Below are positions 49,888 through 58,050 of a stretch of DNA of 64,000 nt, one piece after another (the stretch's first letter is position 1; each line of letters starts with the position of its first letter). The DNA is from Micromonospora globbae (GTDB lineage Bacteria > Actinomycetota > Actinomycetes > Mycobacteriales > Micromonosporaceae): contig NZ_RAQQ01000027.1 in NCBI RefSeq assembly GCF_003610785.1, forward strand, positions 24,584 to 88,583, written 5' to 3'. Below the pieces are notes generated by a model. That model saw nothing but the letters and a program-made list of their open reading frames with translations. It was not told the origin of the DNA and did no database searches. Made by a program: the position numbers and the translations under genes.

Positions 49888-51277
49888 GCCGCGGCTGTCG
49901 ACGGAGCCGCTGCGCCGGCTGACACGGTCGACGTCGCGCGGCTTCGAGGTGATCGACTTCGCCCGTGACGTGCTCGGCGAACCGCTGCTGCCGTGGCAGG
50001 AAGAGTTGGTCATCCGGGCGTTGGAGCTGAACCGCGACGGCACCTACCGCTTCCGCGTGATCCTGTCGCTGGTGGCCCGCCAGTCGGGCAAGACCCACGT
50101 CTCCCGCGTGATCAGCCTGTGGCGGTTGTACGTGGACGGGGCGCGGCTGGTCCTCGGCGTCGGCCAGGACGTCAGCCTGGCGCGCGAGGTGTGGTCGGCG
50201 TGCATCGACACCATCAAGGCCGTGCCCGAGCTGGCGTCTGAGCTGGACGTGGTGCGGCGGGTCAACGGTGACGAGTGGTTCCGGTTGACGAACGGCGCCC
50301 GGTACAAGATCGCGGCGGCGAACCGGTCCGCCGGCCGCGGCCTGTCGGTGGATCACCTCAACATGGACGAGATCCGCGAGCAGCGGTCGTGGGATGCGTG
50401 GTCGGCGCTGTCGAAGACCACCAACGCGCGGCCGCTGGCGCAGACGTGGGCGATCAGCAACGCGGGTGATGACGACTCGGTGGTGCTCAACCACCTGCGC
50501 GAGGCGGCGCTGGCCGGGGCTGACCCGTCGATCGGCATCTTCGAGTGGTCCGCGCCGGATGGCTGCGACCTCGATGACCCGAGTGCGTGGGCGCAGGCCA
50601 ACCCGGGGCTGGGGTACACGGTCAGCGAGCAGGCGATCCGCTCGGCGCTCGGCACCGACCCGCCGGCGGTTTTCCGCACGGAGGTGCTCTGTCAGCGGGT
50701 CGACGCGCTGGACTCGGCGGTGGACCTGCAAGCGTGGCAGGCGTGCAAGGATCCCGCCGGCAGTCTGGAGTCGGTGCGTGACCGGGTGGTGGCGTGCGTG
50801 GACGTCGCCCCGGACGGCCAGCACGTCACGCTCGCCGCCGCCGCGGTTCTCCCTGACGGGCGGGTGCGTACGGAGATCGTGGGCGCCTGGTCGTCGACGG
50901 ACGACGCCCGCTTCAAGCTGGGCCCGATGCTGGAGAAGGTGAACGCTGCCGCCCTGGCGTGGTTCCCGTCCGGGCCGGCCGCTGCGTTGGCGCCGACGCT
51001 GCGCGGTGTGGAGGCGATCGAGATCAAGGGGGCGGCGGTGGCGGAGGCGTGCCAGACGTTCGCGGACCTGGTCGCGTCCCGGCGGATCGTGCACCCGGGC
51101 GACCCGCTGTATGACGCGCATGTGGCGGGGGCGCAGAAGCTGCGGCAGGGCGACGGGTGGCGGTTCGTGCGCCGCGGCGCCGGCCACGTCGACGCCGCGT
51201 ATGCGGGCGCCGGTGCTGTGCACACCGCGCTGACCCTGCCGGTGGAGAAGCCCAAGCCGCGGTCGGCGGTGTTCTGA
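49832..51277 (+). CDS. terL: Terminase large subunit
   Basis: 481 residues from GTG 49832, which has a GGGGGG-type site upstream and overlaps terS by 56 bp. Walker A-like ARQSGKT (82-88), the acidic motif in VDHLNMDEI as Walker B, and a nuclease part with conserved acids in VVACVDVAPDGQ and GDPLYDAHVAGAQ. It is the ATPase/nuclease motor that packs DNA into the head. Belongs to the HK97/P27-like group. Confidence 0.94.
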   Translation: MSRAKASSKPSAKLVGRREPRLSTEPLRRLTRSTSRGFEVIDFARDVLGEPLLPWQEELVIRALELNRDGTYRFRVILSLVARQSGKTHVSRVISLWRLYVDGARLVLGVGQDVSLAREVWSACIDTIKAVPELASELDVVRRVNGDEWFRLTNGARYKIAAANRSAGRGLSVDHLNMDEIREQRSWDAWSALSKTTNARPLAQTWAISNAGDDDSVVLNHLREAALAGADPSIGIFEWSAPDGCDLDDPSAWAQANPGLGYTVSEQAIRSALGTDPPAVFRTEVLCQRVDALDSAVDLQAWQACKDPAGSLESVRDRVVACVDVAPDGQHVTLAAAAVLPDGRVRTEIVGAWSSTDDARFKLGPMLEKVNAAALAWFPSGPAAALAPTLRGVEAIEIKGAAVAEACQTFADLVASRRIVHPGDPLYDAHVAGAQKLRQGDGWRFVRRGAGHVDAAYAGAGAVHTALTLPVEKPKPRSAVF

Positions 51278-51278
51278 G

Positions 51279-52514
51279 ATGAGGACGAGCGTGCGGAATC
51301 CCCTGGCGTGGTTCGGGAAGCTGCTGAACCGGTCGACGCAGTACGTGGCGACGGACACGGTTACCGGCGAGTCGCAGACGTTCACCATCCTCGACAACAT
51401 CGCCCCGGACTGGTCGTCGTCCGGCTACCGGGGCGGCATGTCCATTCCTGGCGGGTGGCGGGCCGCCAACCTGATCGCCGACCTGCTCGGGTCGGTGCCG
51501 TGGGACGCGTACCGGCAGTACGGCGGGAAGCCGCTGGAGGTGTTGGAGCCGACGCCGCCGCTGCTGGAGCAGCCCAACCCCCCGGACACCCGGATGACCA
51601 CGTTCTCGTCGCTGGCGCTGGACTACCTGTGGGAGGGCAACGCGGTCGGTGTGTACGCCGCCCGTAACGCGCAGGGCTGGCCGACCGCGGTGATCCCGGT
51701 GCCCGCGTCGATGGTGGGGGTGCGGCGGATCACCGAGCCGGGCATGTCGCAGATCCCCGTCGGGGAGCTGGAGTACTCGATCGGGACGCTGCGACTGTCC
51801 GCGTACGACGTCCTGCACGTCAAGGGCCCCTGTGAGCCGGGTGCCCTGCGCGGCATGGGCGTCCTCGAGGCGCACCTGAGCACGCTGAACCTGGCGCACG
51901 AGCAGAACCGGCAGGCCCGCTCCCTGTCCCGCCACGGCGTACCCACCGGCTTCCTCAAGTCCGACAACGCCGACCTGACGGAGGATGAGGCGAAGAAGCT
52001 CAAGGCGCGGTGGCTGGAGTCGCAGCGGGACCGCACCATCGCCGTGCTGAACTCGACCACCACGTTCGAGCCGCTGTCGTGGAACCCGAACGAGCTGCAA
52101 CTGGTGGAGGCCCGGCGGTTCTCCCTCACCGACTTCGAACTCATCTTCGGCCTGCCGGTGGGCTGGCTGGGCGGCATGAACTCGGCCCGCCAGTACTCCA
52201 ACATCGAGCAGGACGCCGTCAATCTTCTGAAATACAGCCTCGGTGGCCCGCTGGCCCGGTTCGAGCAGGCCCTGTCGTTGGCGTTCCCGCGCGGCACGAC
52301 CGTCAAGGCCAACTTGGACAGCCTGTTGAGGTCAGACACCCTGACCCGCTACCAGGCGCACGCGATTGGCCTGGACAAGGGGTTCCTCACCCTGGACGAG
52401 GTGCGGGAGATGGAGAACCGGCCGCCGCTGCCCGAACCGCCGGCCCCGCCGGCCCCGCCGGCACCGCCCGGCCAGGACGAACAGGACCCGGAAGCTGAGG
52501 AGGCCCAGCCGTGA
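51279..52514 (+). CDS. Portal protein (HK97 family)
   Basis: 411 residues. AYDVLHVKGPCEPGALRGMGVLEA, then LTEDEAKKLKARW and SLTDFELIFGLPVGWLGG are the classic HK97 portal blocks. The C-terminal 30 residues are a Pro/Ala/Glu repeat. It forms the dodecameric DNA gate and overlaps the next small gene by 4 bp. Confidence 0.94.
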   Translation: MRTSVRNPLAWFGKLLNRSTQYVATDTVTGESQTFTILDNIAPDWSSSGYRGGMSIPGGWRAANLIADLLGSVPWDAYRQYGGKPLEVLEPTPPLLEQPNPPDTRMTTFSSLALDYLWEGNAVGVYAARNAQGWPTAVIPVPASMVGVRRITEPGMSQIPVGELEYSIGTLRLSAYDVLHVKGPCEPGALRGMGVLEAHLSTLNLAHEQNRQARSLSRHGVPTGFLKSDNADLTEDEAKKLKARWLESQRDRTIAVLNSTTTFEPLSWNPNELQLVEARRFSLTDFELIFGLPVGWLGGMNSARQYSNIEQDAVNLLKYSLGGPLARFEQALSLAFPRGTTVKANLDSLLRSDTLTRYQAHAIGLDKGFLTLDEVREMENRPPLPEPPAPPAPPAPPGQDEQDPEAEEAQP

Positions 52515-52654
52515 CGGCCAAGACCCGAACCACGAAGACCACCAAGGCGGCCACCTGCCAGGTGGCCGACTGTCCGCGCGAGCCGGCCATGGGCGGCCTG
52601 TGCACCCCGCACTACGACACCCACCGCGGCCTCGCCAAGGAGGAGACCCGATGA
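52511..52654 (+). CDS. 47-residue protein with a CxxH-type zinc motif
   Basis: GTG 52511 lies in the portal stop (GTGA) and the stop overlaps the protease start (ATGA), so it is tightly coupled on both sides. After a Thr/Lys-rich N-terminus come Cys16, Cys21, Cys31 and His34 (C-x4-C-x9-C-x2-H). It resembles small zinc-knuckle proteins found in head operons of actinophages. Function unknown. Confidence 0.7.
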   Translation: MTAKTRTTKTTKAATCQVADCPREPAMGGLCTPHYDTHRGLAKEETR

Positions 52655-53223
52655 CGCCGCTGCTGCACCGGTCGTTCACCCCGGACCTCGAGGTCCGCTC
52701 CGGCGGCGACGGCCGCACCATCTACGGCATCGCCGTGCCGTGGGAGGCCCCGCAGCGCATCGACGACAAGCTCGTCGAGCAGTTCGCCCGCGGCGCGTTC
52801 AACCACCAGCTGCGTGCCGCGAACCGCGTCCGGGTCGCCCGCGAGCACGTCACGCTCGGCGGGACTCTGATCGGGGCGATGCAGGCGATGCGCGACGACA
52901 GCGCCGGCCTGTACGTGGAGCTGCGCGTCTCGCGCACCCCGGTCGGTGACGAGACCCTGGAACTGGTGCGGGACGGGGCGCTGCGTGACCTGTCGATCGG
53001 GTTCCGGGAGCGGCAGAACCGGCGCCTGCCCGGCGGGATCCTGGAGCGGGTCACCGCCGACCTGTTCGAGGTGGCGGTGGTGATGACGGGCGCGTACGGG
53101 GAGCTGGCCACCGCGGCGGGTGTCCGCTCCGCCGAGACCGGCTGCTCGTGCCAGGCCGCCCGCCGCCTGGACGTCGCCGCGCAGGTGCTCGCCGGTCTGC
53201 CGATGCTGCCACCCGCCGCCTGA
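52651..53223 (+). CDS. HK97-type prohead protease
   Basis: 190 residues from ATG 52651. Beta-rich protease core with GYAVPWEAPQR-like (IYGIAVPWEAPQRI), VAREHVTLGG with the catalytic His, and LRDLSIGFR with the conserved Ser. It cuts the delta domain of the major capsid protein during head maturation. It sits between portal and capsid as expected. Confidence 0.92.
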   Translation: MTPLLHRSFTPDLEVRSGGDGRTIYGIAVPWEAPQRIDDKLVEQFARGAFNHQLRAANRVRVAREHVTLGGTLIGAMQAMRDDSAGLYVELRVSRTPVGDETLELVRDGALRDLSIGFRERQNRRLPGGILERVTADLFEVAVVMTGAYGELATAAGVRSAETGCSCQAARRLDVAAQVLAGLPMLPPAA

Positions 53224-53238
53224 CTACACCTACCCGGC

Positions 53239-53257
53239 AGGGGTATGCGCTACCCTT
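53239..53257. other. Small hairpin between protease and capsid genes
   Basis: A 7-bp stem with one G-T pair (AGGGGTA/TACCCTT, loop TGCGC) 16 bp after the protease stop in a 173-bp gap. It may be a processing site or weak terminator that separates capsid expression from the upstream genes; a TTGACG box overlaps its end at 53256-53261, so a separate capsid promoter is also possible. Confidence 0.4.
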
Positions 53258-53396
53258 GACGCAGGACGACACCGGCACCCCGGCTACGGCCCGCCGCACC
53301 TCCGCCCCTCACTGATGCGGACACCCGGCACGGCACGGTAGGACGGCACCCCGGTCACTCGAACGAACCAGTTCGCATTGACCGAGGGGACCACCC

Positions 53397-54683
53397 GTGA
53401 ACCCGTACCTGAAGCGTCTGCGTGAGCAGTACGAGGGCCTGCGCTCGGGCATCGAGGGCTTGCAGACCCGCGCCGCCGAGGAGAACCGCGACCTGACCGA
53501 GGACGAGCTGCGCTCGGTCAAGGAGCAGGGCGAGCAGGCCAAGACGCTCGCCAAGCAGATCGAAGACCTCACCGAGATCGAGACCCGCAACGCGCAGGTC
53601 GCCGAGATGGCCGGGAAGATCGCCAACGCGACGGGTGAGCAGACCCGCGCCGCCGGCGGCGCGACCACCCGCGACCGCGACCCCGGCCACTACACCAAGG
53701 GCGGCCAGCACTCGTTCTTCGGGGACCTGTACCGCAGCAAGGCGATGGACGACGAGGACGCCGCTCGCCGGCTCGTCGAGCACAACCGGGCCCTGACCAC
53801 CGGCGGCGCCGGTGCGGGCGTCGTGCCGCCGAAGTGGCTGATCGACGAGTACGCGCCGCTGGCCCGGCAGGGCCGCCGCCTGGCCAACGCCGTGCGGAAC
53901 ATCCCGCTCGGCGACGACCCCCGGCCGATCACCCTGCCGAAGCAGACCACCGGCGCCGACACCGCGAACCCGGCCGAGCAGGCCGCCGAGAACGACGCCA
54001 CCCCGTCGGCCGACAAGTGGGCCTCCGGCGTGGACACGGTCGTGCCGAAGCCGACCCGCGGCAAGCAGATCGTGTCCCGGCAGATGCTCGACTCGGCCAG
54101 CCCGGCGATCGACCAGCTCATCTACGGTGACCTGCTGGCCGCCTACGACGACCAGATCGAGGCCAAGGTCGGCGCCGCGCTGGTCGCCGCCGCCGGCGCC
54201 GCCGCGGTCACGTTCGCGTCGGAGGCGACGGACTGGAACACCGGCACGATCGTCCTGAACTCGGTGATCGACCTTCAGCTGGCGGTGCGCAACGCCCGCA
54301 AGCGGCCGGCGGACGTCCTGGCGATGAACGTCACCCGCTACGGCAAGTTCCTCAAGCAGCGCGACCCGGACGGCCGGCCGCTGATCCCCAACCCGGGGGT
54401 CGGGCAGGCGGTCAACGTCGCCGGTGTCGGCTCCGTCGCGGTCGACGGGATCATCGAGGGCCTGGCCGTCATCGCCACCGACGGGATCCCCACCGCCTAC
54501 CCGGAGAGCTACCTCGCATTCCGGGCCGCGGACACGATCCTCTTCGAGGGCAACATGATGCGCTTCCGGTACGAGGAGCGGTCCGGGCCGGAGTCGGTGG
54601 AGCTGGGCATCTGGGCGTACACCGGCGTCGTCGTCCGGTACGCGGGCGCGTCGGTCAAGCGGGCTCAGATCACCGCGGGCTGA
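53397..54683 (+). CDS. Major capsid protein, HK97 fold
   Basis: 428 residues from GTG 53397 with GAGGGGA upstream. Residues 1-90 are a charged coiled coil, the scaffolding delta domain (YLKRLREQYEGLRSGIEGL). The HK97 shell domain follows, with AGVVPPKWLIDEYAPL, and DVLAMNVTRYGKFLKQRDPDG plus the P-domain region. The C-terminal FRYEERSGPESVELGIWAYTG strand block is typical. It makes the icosahedral shell after cleavage by the upstream protease. Confidence 0.94.
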   Translation: MNPYLKRLREQYEGLRSGIEGLQTRAAEENRDLTEDELRSVKEQGEQAKTLAKQIEDLTEIETRNAQVAEMAGKIANATGEQTRAAGGATTRDRDPGHYTKGGQHSFFGDLYRSKAMDDEDAARRLVEHNRALTTGGAGAGVVPPKWLIDEYAPLARQGRRLANAVRNIPLGDDPRPITLPKQTTGADTANPAEQAAENDATPSADKWASGVDTVVPKPTRGKQIVSRQMLDSASPAIDQLIYGDLLAAYDDQIEAKVGAALVAAAGAAAVTFASEATDWNTGTIVLNSVIDLQLAVRNARKRPADVLAMNVTRYGKFLKQRDPDGRPLIPNPGVGQAVNVAGVGSVAVDGIIEGLAVIATDGIPTAYPESYLAFRAADTILFEGNMMRFRYEERSGPESVELGIWAYTGVVVRYAGASVKRAQITAG

Positions 54684-54696
54684 CAGGCGGACCGAC

Positions 54697-55287
54697 ATGG
54701 CATGGGCGCCGGCCTACGTGACCCCGGACGATCTGAAGTCCTACCTGTACGTCGGCGACACGCTCGACGACGTGCAGTTGGCCTCAGCCGCCGAGGCAGC
54801 GTCCCGGGCGGTCGACGAGCAGTGCCACCGCCAGTTCGGCAAGCTCGACGAGCCGGCGCCCCGCCGGTACACGGCGCGACTGGAATGCGGCCGGTGGGTG
54901 GTGGACATCGACGACCTGATGTCCACCACCGGCCTGGCCGTGGCCGTGCCCGCGGGGCCGGTCATGCACGAGCTGGAGCCGGTCAACGCCGCCGCCGACG
55001 GCCGCCCGTGGACCCGTCTGGTGGTCGCGGCCGGCTCGCCGAACATGCCCTCCGGCGCCGACCATGAGGTCACCGTCACCGCCCTGTGGGGATGGGCCGC
55101 CGTCCCCGTGGCGGTGAAGCAGGCCACCCTGTTGCAGGCGTCCCGGTTCGCGGCCCGCCGACAGTCCCCGTACGGGGTGGCCGGGTCACCGTCGGACGGG
55201 TCGGAGGTGCGGCTGCTGGCCCGGGTCGACCCGGACGTGGCCGTGATCCTGGCCCCGTACGTGCGACGACAGTGGGTGTTCGCATGA
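54697..55287 (+). CDS. Head-tail connector (gp6-like)
   Basis: 196 residues. The N-terminal VTPDDLKSYLYVGDTLDDVQLASAA and the ATLLQASRFAARRQSPYGVAG block near the C-terminus match head-tail connector/adaptor proteins of HK97-type phages. It bridges portal and tail. The first ATG is at 54697, 13 bp after the capsid stop. Confidence 0.85.
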   Translation: MAWAPAYVTPDDLKSYLYVGDTLDDVQLASAAEAASRAVDEQCHRQFGKLDEPAPRRYTARLECGRWVVDIDDLMSTTGLAVAVPAGPVMHELEPVNAAADGRPWTRLVVAAGSPNMPSGADHEVTVTALWGWAAVPVAVKQATLLQASRFAARRQSPYGVAGSPSDGSEVRLLARVDPDVAVILAPYVRRQWVFA

Positions 55288-55691
55288 ACTTCGACAACGT
55301 CGCCGCAGAACTCCGCGCCGCGCTGGACACCATCGACGGGCTGCGGGTCGTGGAGTGGGGTGTGCGTCAGGTGCACCCGCCGGCCGCGCTCATCGGCCTA
55401 CCCGAGCAGATCAGCTACGACCTCACCTACGGGCGGGGCACGGACCGGGTCGAGGACTGGCCGGTGATGGTGCTGCTGTCCCGCCCGAACGAGCCGCACT
55501 CCCGGCGGGCGATTGTCGAGTACGTGCACGGGTCCGGCCCGAAGAGCGTGAAGCAGGCGATCGAGGCGCACACGTACACGTCCTGCGACGACGTGCAGGT
55601 CGTGTCGGCGGAGTTCGACGTCGTCACCTTCGCCGAGGCCGACTACCTGGCGGCGGTTTTCCACCTCAACGTCATCGGAGGGGGTGCATAG
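55284..55691 (+). CDS. Probable head closure or tail-completion protein
   Basis: 135 residues from ATG 55284 (ATGA overlap with the connector gene). Mixed alpha/beta; VMVLLSRPNEPHSRRAIVEYVHGSGPKSVKQAIEAH. The location between connector and major tail protein is that of a head-tail stopper or tail terminator; the sequence alone does not decide. Confidence 0.65.
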   Translation: MNFDNVAAELRAALDTIDGLRVVEWGVRQVHPPAALIGLPEQISYDLTYGRGTDRVEDWPVMVLLSRPNEPHSRRAIVEYVHGSGPKSVKQAIEAHTYTSCDDVQVVSAEFDVVTFAEADYLAAVFHLNVIGGGA

Positions 55692-55693
55692 CC

Positions 55694-56101
55694 ATGGCGA
55701 AGGTCCACGGCAGGCACACGTTCATCTCACTCGGCGGGGACGACCTGTCGACGTTCACCAACACGTCGGAGATCACCCGCACCGCGGACTCCCACGACGT
55801 CACCGGCTACGGCGCCGATGCCCACGAGTTCGTCGGCGGGCTGAAGGGCGGCACCGCGACCATGGGCGGCATCTACGACAACACCGCCTCGACCGGCCCG
55901 CGGGCGGTGATCGAGCCGCTGATCGGCCAGACCGTCGAGCTGATCCGGCAGACGGAGGGCACCGGGGCGGGGAAGCCGCAGGACAAGGCCACCGTGCTGG
56001 TCACGCAGTACGTGGAGACCAACCCGGTGGCGGACATGGTCACGTGGTCGTGCGAGATGCAGATCTCCGGCACCGTCGACACCACCCCGCAGGCGGCGTG
56101 A
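55694..56101 (+). CDS. Major tail protein
   Basis: 135 residues from ATG 55694, short but with the tail-tube beta pattern: FISLGGDDLSTFTNTSEITRTADSHDVTGYGADAHEFVGG and SCEMQISGTVDTTPQAA split as first and last strands. Its position directly before the tail chaperone pair supports the call. Confidence 0.82.
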   Translation: MAKVHGRHTFISLGGDDLSTFTNTSEITRTADSHDVTGYGADAHEFVGGLKGGTATMGGIYDNTASTGPRAVIEPLIGQTVELIRQTEGTGAGKPQDKATVLVTQYVETNPVADMVTWSCEMQISGTVDTTPQAA

Positions 56102-56102
56102 C

Positions 56103-56501
56103 ATGGACAAGGCAGCCCTGTTCGCCCCCCGCCTGCCCGAGGACGACGTCGAGGTGCCCGGGGTGGGCCGCGTGCGGGTGCGCGGCCTCAACCGGTCCGA
56201 GGCGATGGCGGTCGGGAAGATCGAGGATGCCGCGCTGAAGGATCTCAACATCATCGCCATGGGCATGGTCGCGCCGAAACTCAGCGTGTCTGAGGTGCGG
56301 CGGTGGGGCGAGGCGGCGCCGGCCGGCGAACTCGAGGTGGTGTCGCGGCGCATCGCCCAGCTGTCGGGGATGCTCCCCGACTCGGCCAAGGAGGCGGTGA
56401 AGGAGTTCGAGGCCAACCCGGACTCCGAGTTTCGAGTTCTTCCTGGCGCAGCAGCTGGGGATGACGGTGGCCCGGCTGCGGGCGGAGATGCCCAACGGTG
56501 A
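56103..56501 (+). CDS. Tail assembly chaperone, upstream part (gpG-like)
   Basis: 132 residues in the zero frame. The core from DKAALFAPRLPEDDVEVPGVG to about residue 110 is the usual tail-chaperone fold. The last 23 residues after SEF (RVLPGAAAGDD...) are made only if no frameshift occurs and look like a nonsense tail. A +1 shift at 56430 would join it to the frame that ends at 56595. Confidence 0.82.
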   Translation: MDKAALFAPRLPEDDVEVPGVGRVRVRGLNRSEAMAVGKIEDAALKDLNIIAMGMVAPKLSVSEVRRWGEAAPAGELEVVSRRIAQLSGMLPDSAKEAVKEFEANPDSEFRVLPGAAAGDDGGPAAGGDAQR

Positions 56502-56595
56502 GTTCGTCGGCTGGCAGATGTACTACGCGCGCAAGGCGCAGCGGGAAGAGCTGGAAGCACTGAAGGCGAAGGGGGGAGCCGGCCGTGGTGGCTGA
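56430..56595 (+). CDS. Frameshift extension of the tail chaperone (gpGT-like)
   Basis: The +1 frame from 56431 reads FEFFLAQQLGMTVARLRAEM and ends with YYARKAQREELEALKAKGG before TGA 56593-56595. This is the typical downstream chaperone half, and it has no ribosome binding site of its own that I can support. The shift would occur at TTT-CGA (56430-56435): tRNA-Phe can re-pair from UUU to UUC in the +1 frame while CGA, a rare Arg codon in high-GC actinobacteria, waits in the A site. The tail-chaperone position is where phages normally use programmed frameshifts. Confidence 0.7.
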
Positions 56596-56998
56596 ACCGA
56601 TCCGCATCACCGGGCTGGCCGAGTTCTCCCGGAACCTTCGCAAGCTCGACAACGATCTGCCCAAGGGGCTCCGGCTGGCGATGAACGAGGCCGCCCAGGT
56701 GGTCGTCGACTACGCCCGCCCGCGCATCCCCCGCCGCTCCGGCCGCGCCGCCCAGTCGGTGCGCGCCCGCTCCACCCGCACGGCGGCGCGGGTGATGGGC
56801 GGCGGCGCCCGAGTGCCCTACTACCCGTGGCTGGACTTCGGCGGCCGGGTCGGGCCTCGCCGCTCCGTCGAACGGCCCTTCAAGAAGGAGGGCCGGTACA
56901 TCTACGCCGGGTTCTACGCCAAGCGCGCCGAGTTCGAGCAGATCCTCGTCGACGCGCTGGTGAAGGTGGCCCGTGACGCCGGGGTGGAGGTGGACTGA
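56585..56998 (+). CDS. Tail-completion protein (HK97 gp10-like)
   Basis: 137 residues from GTG 56585 (GTG 56588 also possible), overlapping the chaperone extension by 11 bp. IRITGLAEFSRNLRKLDNDLPKGLRLA and VVVDYARPRIPRRSGRAAQSVRA fit the HK97 gp10 family of tail proteins. It shares one base with the tape-measure start (TGATG). Confidence 0.85.
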   Translation: MVAEPIRITGLAEFSRNLRKLDNDLPKGLRLAMNEAAQVVVDYARPRIPRRSGRAAQSVRARSTRTAARVMGGGARVPYYPWLDFGGRVGPRRSVERPFKKEGRYIYAGFYAKRAEFEQILVDALVKVARDAGVEVD

Positions 56999-58050
56999 TG
57001 GCCAAACCTCAGGTCACCCTCACCTTCGCCGGCGACTCGGCGAAGCTGGAGTCGGCGTTCGACCGGGTGGGGCAGGCCGCGCAGGACATGGGTCGCGACG
57101 TCGGCGAGGCCTCCAACTCCTTCGACCGGGTGGGCGAGGCGTCCGACACCGTGGACACCCGGGCCATGGGCTTCCGCGACACCCTGACCGGTCTCCAGGA
57201 CGGGTTCGCCGGCCTGAAGCAGGCGACCTCCGGTGACCTGGGATTCGAGTCGCTGCTGTTGCTCGGCTTCGGTGTTGGTGACCTCGCCTCCGGTATGACC
57301 AACTTCCTCGTGCCCGCAACGAAGAGCGCCGTGGAGTGGCTGGGCAAGACGAAGGTGGGCACCCTCGCCACCGCGGCGGCGCAGAAGGTGGCCGCCGCCG
57401 GGTCGAAGGTGTGGGCGGGTGCCCAGTGGCTGCTCAACGCGGCACTGACCGCAAACCCGATCGGCCTGGTGGTGATCGCCATCGCCGCGCTGGTCGCCAT
57501 CGTCGTTCTCATCGCCACCAAGACGGACTGGTTCCAGCGGCTGTGGTCGTGGGTGTGGTCGAAGATCGGTGACCCGGTCAAGGCGGCCTGGGACTGGATC
57601 AAGAAGGTCACGACGAAGGCGTTCGACTGGTACATCAGCCTGCCCGGCAAGATCTGGAACGCCTTCAAGAAGATCGGCGGCTACATATCCGCGCCGTTCC
57701 GGTCGGCGTTCAACCTCGTGGCCAAGGCGTGGAACAACACCATCGGGCGCCTGTCCTGGTCGGTGCCTGACTGGGTGCCCGGCATCGGCGGCCGGAGCAT
57801 CGGCGCCCCGCAGCTGCCCACTTTCCACTCCGGCGGCACGGTGCCGGGCCGGCCCGGTGAGAACGTGCTCGCCGTGCTGCGCGCGGGCGAGCGGGTGTCG
57901 TCGCCGTCCGCGTCCGGGGGCGGCGGCGTGACCGTGCTGCGGATCGACTCGACGGACCGGCGAGTCGGGGAGCTGCTGATCGAGCTGCTCCGGCCCGCGA
58001 TCGACCGCAAGGGTGGCCTTCAGCTCGCGCTGGGAACCCGCCGTGCGTAA
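56998..58050 (+). CDS. Short tape-measure protein
   Basis: 350 residues, alpha-helical at the N-terminus (DSAKLESAFDRVGQAAQDMGRDV), a hydrophobic helix near 155-172 (LVVIAIAALVAIVVLIATKT), and a C-terminal part with WVPGIGG and FHSGGTVPGRPGENVLAVLRAGERV, the hallmark of actinophage tape measures. Siphophage tape measures are usually 700-2000 residues, so the tail would be very short. No frame break or deletion scar is visible. Confidence 0.82.
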   Translation: MAKPQVTLTFAGDSAKLESAFDRVGQAAQDMGRDVGEASNSFDRVGEASDTVDTRAMGFRDTLTGLQDGFAGLKQATSGDLGFESLLLLGFGVGDLASGMTNFLVPATKSAVEWLGKTKVGTLATAAAQKVAAAGSKVWAGAQWLLNAALTANPIGLVVIAIAALVAIVVLIATKTDWFQRLWSWVWSKIGDPVKAAWDWIKKVTTKAFDWYISLPGKIWNAFKKIGGYISAPFRSAFNLVAKAWNNTIGRLSWSVPDWVPGIGGRSIGAPQLPTFHSGGTVPGRPGENVLAVLRAGERVSSPSASGGGGVTVLRIDSTDRRVGELLIELLRPAIDRKGGLQLALGTRRA

